This document shows, piece after piece, positions 6,849 through 8,909 of a stretch of DNA of 8,909 nt (within the stretch, counting starts at the first letter, position 1; each line of letters starts with the position of its first letter). This DNA is from Bryobacterales bacterium (GTDB lineage Bacteria; Acidobacteriota; Terriglobia; Bryobacterales; Bryobacteraceae), in assembly GCA_003132905.1 (NCBI GenBank), contig PKZC01000173.1, forward strand, positions 1,119 to 10,027. Reading direction: 5' to 3'. Position numbers and translations under genes: made by a program. The notes below the pieces were generated by a model, which saw only the letters and a program-made list of their open reading frames with translations, was not told the DNA's origin and made no database searches.

Positions 6849-7805
6849 ATGTCCACCACGGTCGCCACAACCGCTTCGTCAGACTCGCGTCTGGTCGCGA
6901 CGGATCTTCTGCAACTCATTGGAAATACGCCACTAATCCGCCTGGGACGAATCGCCAGTGAGTTCCCCGGGATCGAGATCTTTGGTAAGGCCGAGTTCTT
7001 CAATCCGGGCGGTTCCGTGAAGGATCGCGCCGGCTTAAACATGATTCGGGAGGGCGAGCGCAACGGCAAGCTGACGCACGATAAAGTCCTCCTGGACGCT
7101 ACCAGCGGCAACACCGGCATCGCCTACGCCATGATCGGCGCTTACCTTGGGTACAAGGTCAAACTTTGCCTGCCAAAGAACGCCTCCATGGAACGCAAGC
7201 ACGTGTTGCAAGCTTACGGCGCTGAAATGGTCTTTAGCGACCCTGGCGAAGGGTCTGACGGCGCAATCCGGCTATGCCAGCAGATCTACCGGGAAAGCCC
7301 GGAGCGCTATTTCTATCCCGATCAATATAACAATCCGGCCAATTGGCAAGCCCACTATAACGGAACAGCGCTCGAAATCCTTGCGCAGACCGATGGCCGC
7401 ATCACGCACTTCGTAGCGTCCATGGGTACTAGTGGAACGTTCATGGGGAACACGCGCCGTATGCGCGAAGAAGTACCAGGTGTGAAATGCATCTCTGCGC
7501 AGCCATCCACGGGCTTCCACGGCCTGGAAGGCTTGAAGCACATGCCCACCGCGATTGTGCCGGGCATTTACGATCCGGCGCTAGCGGACGAAAATATCTG
7601 GATCGAGACCGAAGACGCGTATACGATGTGCCGCCGCCTGGCTCGCGAAGAAGCGGTCTTGGCCGGAATCTCTTCCGGAGCGAACCTGGTTGCCGCGACG
7701 AAAATCGCTCGCAGATTGGCGGATGCCGGCCAGCCGGGAGTGATTGTCACAGTGCTCTGCGACGGTGCTTACAAATATCTCAGCGAACCCTTCTGGCATG
7801 ATTAA
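6849..7805 (+). CDS. cysM: PLP-dependent cysteine synthase, CysM-like (probable O-phosphoserine sulfhydrylase)
   Basis: This is a 318-residue fold-type II PLP enzyme. The PLP lysine is Lys58 in NPGGSVKDR (52-60), the substrate loop is TSGNTG (85-90), the phosphate-binding loop is GTSGT (193-197) and GISSG (273-277) follows. It makes cysteine from an activated serine and a sulfur donor. The region EGLKHMP (227-233) aligns with the loop of M. tuberculosis CysM whose Arg220 recognises the phosphate of O-phosphoserine. Here the residue is Lys230, which keeps the positive charge; E. coli CysM also has a basic residue there, so charge alone does not prove specificity. The stronger argument is context: the next genes encode a Mec-type JAMM peptidase and a CysO-like sulfur carrier with its E1, as in the mycobacterial mec-cysO-cysM pathway. 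The ATG is backed by AAGGGA at 8 bases. The C-terminus ends soon after CDGAYKYLS and lacks the longer tail of the mycobacterial enzyme. It could alternatively use O-acetylserine and sulfide. Confidence 0.93.
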   Translation: MSTTVATTASSDSRLVATDLLQLIGNTPLIRLGRIASEFPGIEIFGKAEFFNPGGSVKDRAGLNMIREGERNGKLTHDKVLLDATSGNTGIAYAMIGAYLGYKVKLCLPKNASMERKHVLQAYGAEMVFSDPGEGSDGAIRLCQQIYRESPERYFYPDQYNNPANWQAHYNGTALEILAQTDGRITHFVASMGTSGTFMGNTRRMREEVPGVKCISAQPSTGFHGLEGLKHMPTAIVPGIYDPALADENIWIETEDAYTMCRRLAREEAVLAGISSGANLVAATKIARRLADAGQPGVIVTVLCDGAYKYLSEPFWHD

Positions 7806-8205
7806 AATTCAAAAAACGGCCTGGGAGAAAATGGTCTCCCATGTCGAGAGTACGTTTCCGAAAGAAGGCTGCGGCCTAATGATCGGATCGAACGGTGTGG
7901 TGGAAGAGGCTGTTCCCGTGCCGAACTCGTACACCGGTCCACAGGAAGATTTTTTCGTGATCGATCCCAAAGACCTGCATCGCGTGGATCGCGAGTCGCG
8001 CGAAAAAGGCCTGGACGTGCTGGGCGTCTTTCATTCTCATCCCGATTGCGATGCCTATTTTTCCAAGCGCGATCTGGAGCATTCGTGCCCCTGGTTCTCA
8101 TACGTCGTACTATCGATAAAGAAAGGGCGTTTCGATCACGCCAACAGCTACCGTCCGGACTTCGATCAGACGGAAGCTCCCAAGGAAGAACTGATCTATG
8201 GCTAA
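7798..8205 (+). CDS. JAMM/Mov34 (MPN+) zinc metallopeptidase, Mec-like
   Basis: This 135-residue single-domain protein carries the complete JAMM signature: Glu23 in KEGCGLMIG, His79 and His81 in HSHP (79-82), Ser89 and Asp92, with exact H-x-H-P-x6-S-x2-D spacing. All zinc ligands and the catalytic Glu are present, so it should be active. In M. tuberculosis the homologue Mec hydrolyses the CysO-cysteine adduct after CysM has joined cysteine to the carrier, releasing free cysteine and regenerating CysO. In other sulfur carrier systems (QbsD acting on QbsE) a JAMM protease trims residues after Gly-Gly. Both roles are possible here, given the fused carrier encoded next. The ATG at 7798 overlaps the cysM stop by 8 bases. 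An upstream in-frame TTG at 7744 is rejected because it adds residues inside cysM that do not look like this family. No good ribosome binding site is visible, which suggests translational coupling to cysM. Confidence 0.92.
   Translation: MIKIQKTAWEKMVSHVESTFPKEGCGLMIGSNGVVEEAVPVPNSYTGPQEDFFVIDPKDLHRVDRESREKGLDVLGVFHSHPDCDAYFSKRDLEHSCPWFSYVVLSIKKGRFDHANSYRPDFDQTEAPKEELIYG
8182..8188 (+). promoter_or_regulatory. Shine-Dalgarno site of the CysO-MoeB fusion gene inside the JAMM gene
   Basis: AAGGAAG lies 9 bases before the ATG at 8198, within the last codons of the JAMM peptidase gene. It supports this start for the fusion protein and an 8-base overlap between the two genes. Confidence 0.6.
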
Positions 8206-8909
8206 GATTCTGATCCCCACTCCGCTGCGCCAGTTTGCCGACAAGAAGGACTCCGTGCAATTGGCCGGCGCCACAGTGGGAGAAGTGCTGAAATCGCTCA
8301 CCAGTCAGTACGCGGACTTGCGCCGCCACTTATACAACGACGAAGGCAAGCTGCGCAGCTTCGTGAACGTTTACGTGAACGATGAGGACATCCGGTATTT
8401 GAACAAAGAAGCGACGCCGCTGAATGATGGCGACACCGTATCCATTGTGCCCAGCATTGCTGGCGGATCGGCTGGAGTAGCCGCGCCACCTGCGCCCCCT
8501 CCGACGCTCTCGAAAGACGAAATCCTGCGCTATAGCCGCCATCTGATCATGCCCGAGGTGGGCATGGAAGGTCAGCAGAAGCTGAAAGCCGCGCGAGTGC
8601 TGTGCATTGGCACCGGTGGGCTGGGATCTCCGCTGGCGTTGTATCTGGCGGCCGCCGGCGTGGGAACGTTGGGCCTGGTCGACTTCGATGTGGTGGACTA
8701 CACCAACCTGCAGCGGCAGATTATTCATTCCACGGCTGACGTGGGGCGCAAGAAGCTCGACTCCGCCGCCGACAAGCTGAAAGGCATCAACCCCTTCCTG
8801 AACCTGAAGACCTTCGACACGCGCCTGACCAGCGCCAACGCGATGGAATTGTTTCGCGACTTCGACATCATCGCCGACGGCACCGATAATTTTCCCACGC
8901 GCTATCTGG
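8198..8909 (+). CDS. Fusion of CysO-like sulfur carrier protein and MoeB/ThiF-type E1 activating enzyme, 3'-truncated
   Basis: A single uninterrupted frame (237 residues visible, running off the right edge) encodes two domains. Residues 1-90 are a ubiquitin-like sulfur carrier that follows M. tuberculosis CysO closely: IPTPLR (6-11), a KLRSFVNVYVNDEDIRY block (51-67), DGDTVSIVPSIAGG (77-90). Gly89-Gly90 is where CysO normally ends and carries the thiocarboxylate. An Ala/Pro-rich linker of about 16 residues (SAGVAAPPAPPP...) leads to a MoeB/ThiF domain: LRYSRHLIMPEVG (110-122), the nucleotide loop GTGGLGS (138-144), VDFDVVDYTNLQRQ (161-174) with the conserved Asp and Arg, then DGTDNF (227-232). 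The E1 adenylates the carrier's C-terminal glycine so that sulfur can be loaded. Its zinc cysteines, catalytic cysteine and any rhodanese domain lie beyond the window. The ATG at 8198 overlaps the JAMM stop by 8 bases and has AAGGAAG at good distance. No plausible internal start exists between the two domains. A molybdopterin or thiamine role is less likely given the CysO-type signature and cysM next door. Confidence 0.93.
   Translation, partial: MAKILIPTPLRQFADKKDSVQLAGATVGEVLKSLTSQYADLRRHLYNDEGKLRSFVNVYVNDEDIRYLNKEATPLNDGDTVSIVPSIAGGSAGVAAPPAPPPTLSKDEILRYSRHLIMPEVGMEGQQKLKAARVLCIGTGGLGSPLALYLAAAGVGTLGLVDFDVVDYTNLQRQIIHSTADVGRKKLDSAADKLKGINPFLNLKTFDTRLTSANAMELFRDFDIIADGTDNFPTRYL

Noticed and set aside
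7744..7797. Longer N-terminus for the JAMM gene starting at TTG 7744
   Set aside because: The extra 18 residues are encoded inside conserved cysM sequence and do not fit the JAMM family start, whereas ATG 7798 begins exactly at the expected first strand.
8198..8909. Reading the fusion as molybdopterin (MoaD-MoeB) or thiamine (ThiS-ThiF) machinery
   Set aside because: The carrier domain shares the CysO-type blocks (FVNVYVNDEDIR and IVPSIAGG), and the gene overlaps a Mec-like JAMM gene that itself overlaps cysM. No moa or thi genes are in the window. Dual use cannot be excluded.

Overview
The window is a moderately GC-rich, gene-dense bacterial chromosome segment. Gene content and protein style (CysN with an odd C-terminal tail, an iron-sulfur APS reductase, a mycobacterial-type CysO/Mec/CysM set and a very large class A PBP-like protein) suggest a soil bacterium, most likely from the Acidobacteriota. 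That assignment is an inference from resemblance and was not tested by a search. I see no mobile elements, RNA genes, CRISPR arrays or integration scars, and no gap above 70 bases without a gene.

Region 1 (1-2825, + strand) is a sulfate assimilation operon. It holds the 3' part of cysN (ATP sulfurylase GTPase subunit), cysH (a 4Fe-4S-type APS reductase) and a TauE/SafE-family permease. The genes are 21 and 3 bases apart. The CysN tail looks like a shrunken APS kinase domain without its P-loop. This fits a pathway in which APS is reduced directly and PAPS is not required. Sulfite reductase is not in the window.

Region 2 (2833-6782) is unrelated to sulfur. It holds a dienelactone hydrolase-family gene on the minus strand, convergent with the permease gene, and a divergent gene for a very large bifunctional penicillin-binding-like protein. 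The transpeptidase motifs of that protein are intact, its glycosyltransferase motifs are divergent, and it carries a long insertion between the SxN and KTG motifs.

Region 3 (6849-8909, + strand) is the most interesting part: a cysteine synthesis operon of the protein-thiocarboxylate type known from Mycobacterium tuberculosis (CysM-CysO-Mec-MoeZ). The order is a CysM-like PLP enzyme, a JAMM/Mov34 metallopeptidase with all zinc ligands, and one open reading frame that fuses a CysO-like sulfur carrier to a MoeB/ThiF E1-like activating enzyme. The E1 part runs off the right edge. Both junctions overlap by 8 bases (ATGATTAA and ATGGCTAA). The carrier's functional Gly-Gly is internal to the fusion and is followed by an Ala/Pro-rich linker. 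A thiocarboxylate can form only on a free C-terminus, so the protein either must be cut after Gly-Gly, with the JAMM protease next door as the obvious candidate, or uses a different chemistry. The window thus covers sulfate activation, reduction to sulfite and final cysteine assembly on a carrier protein.
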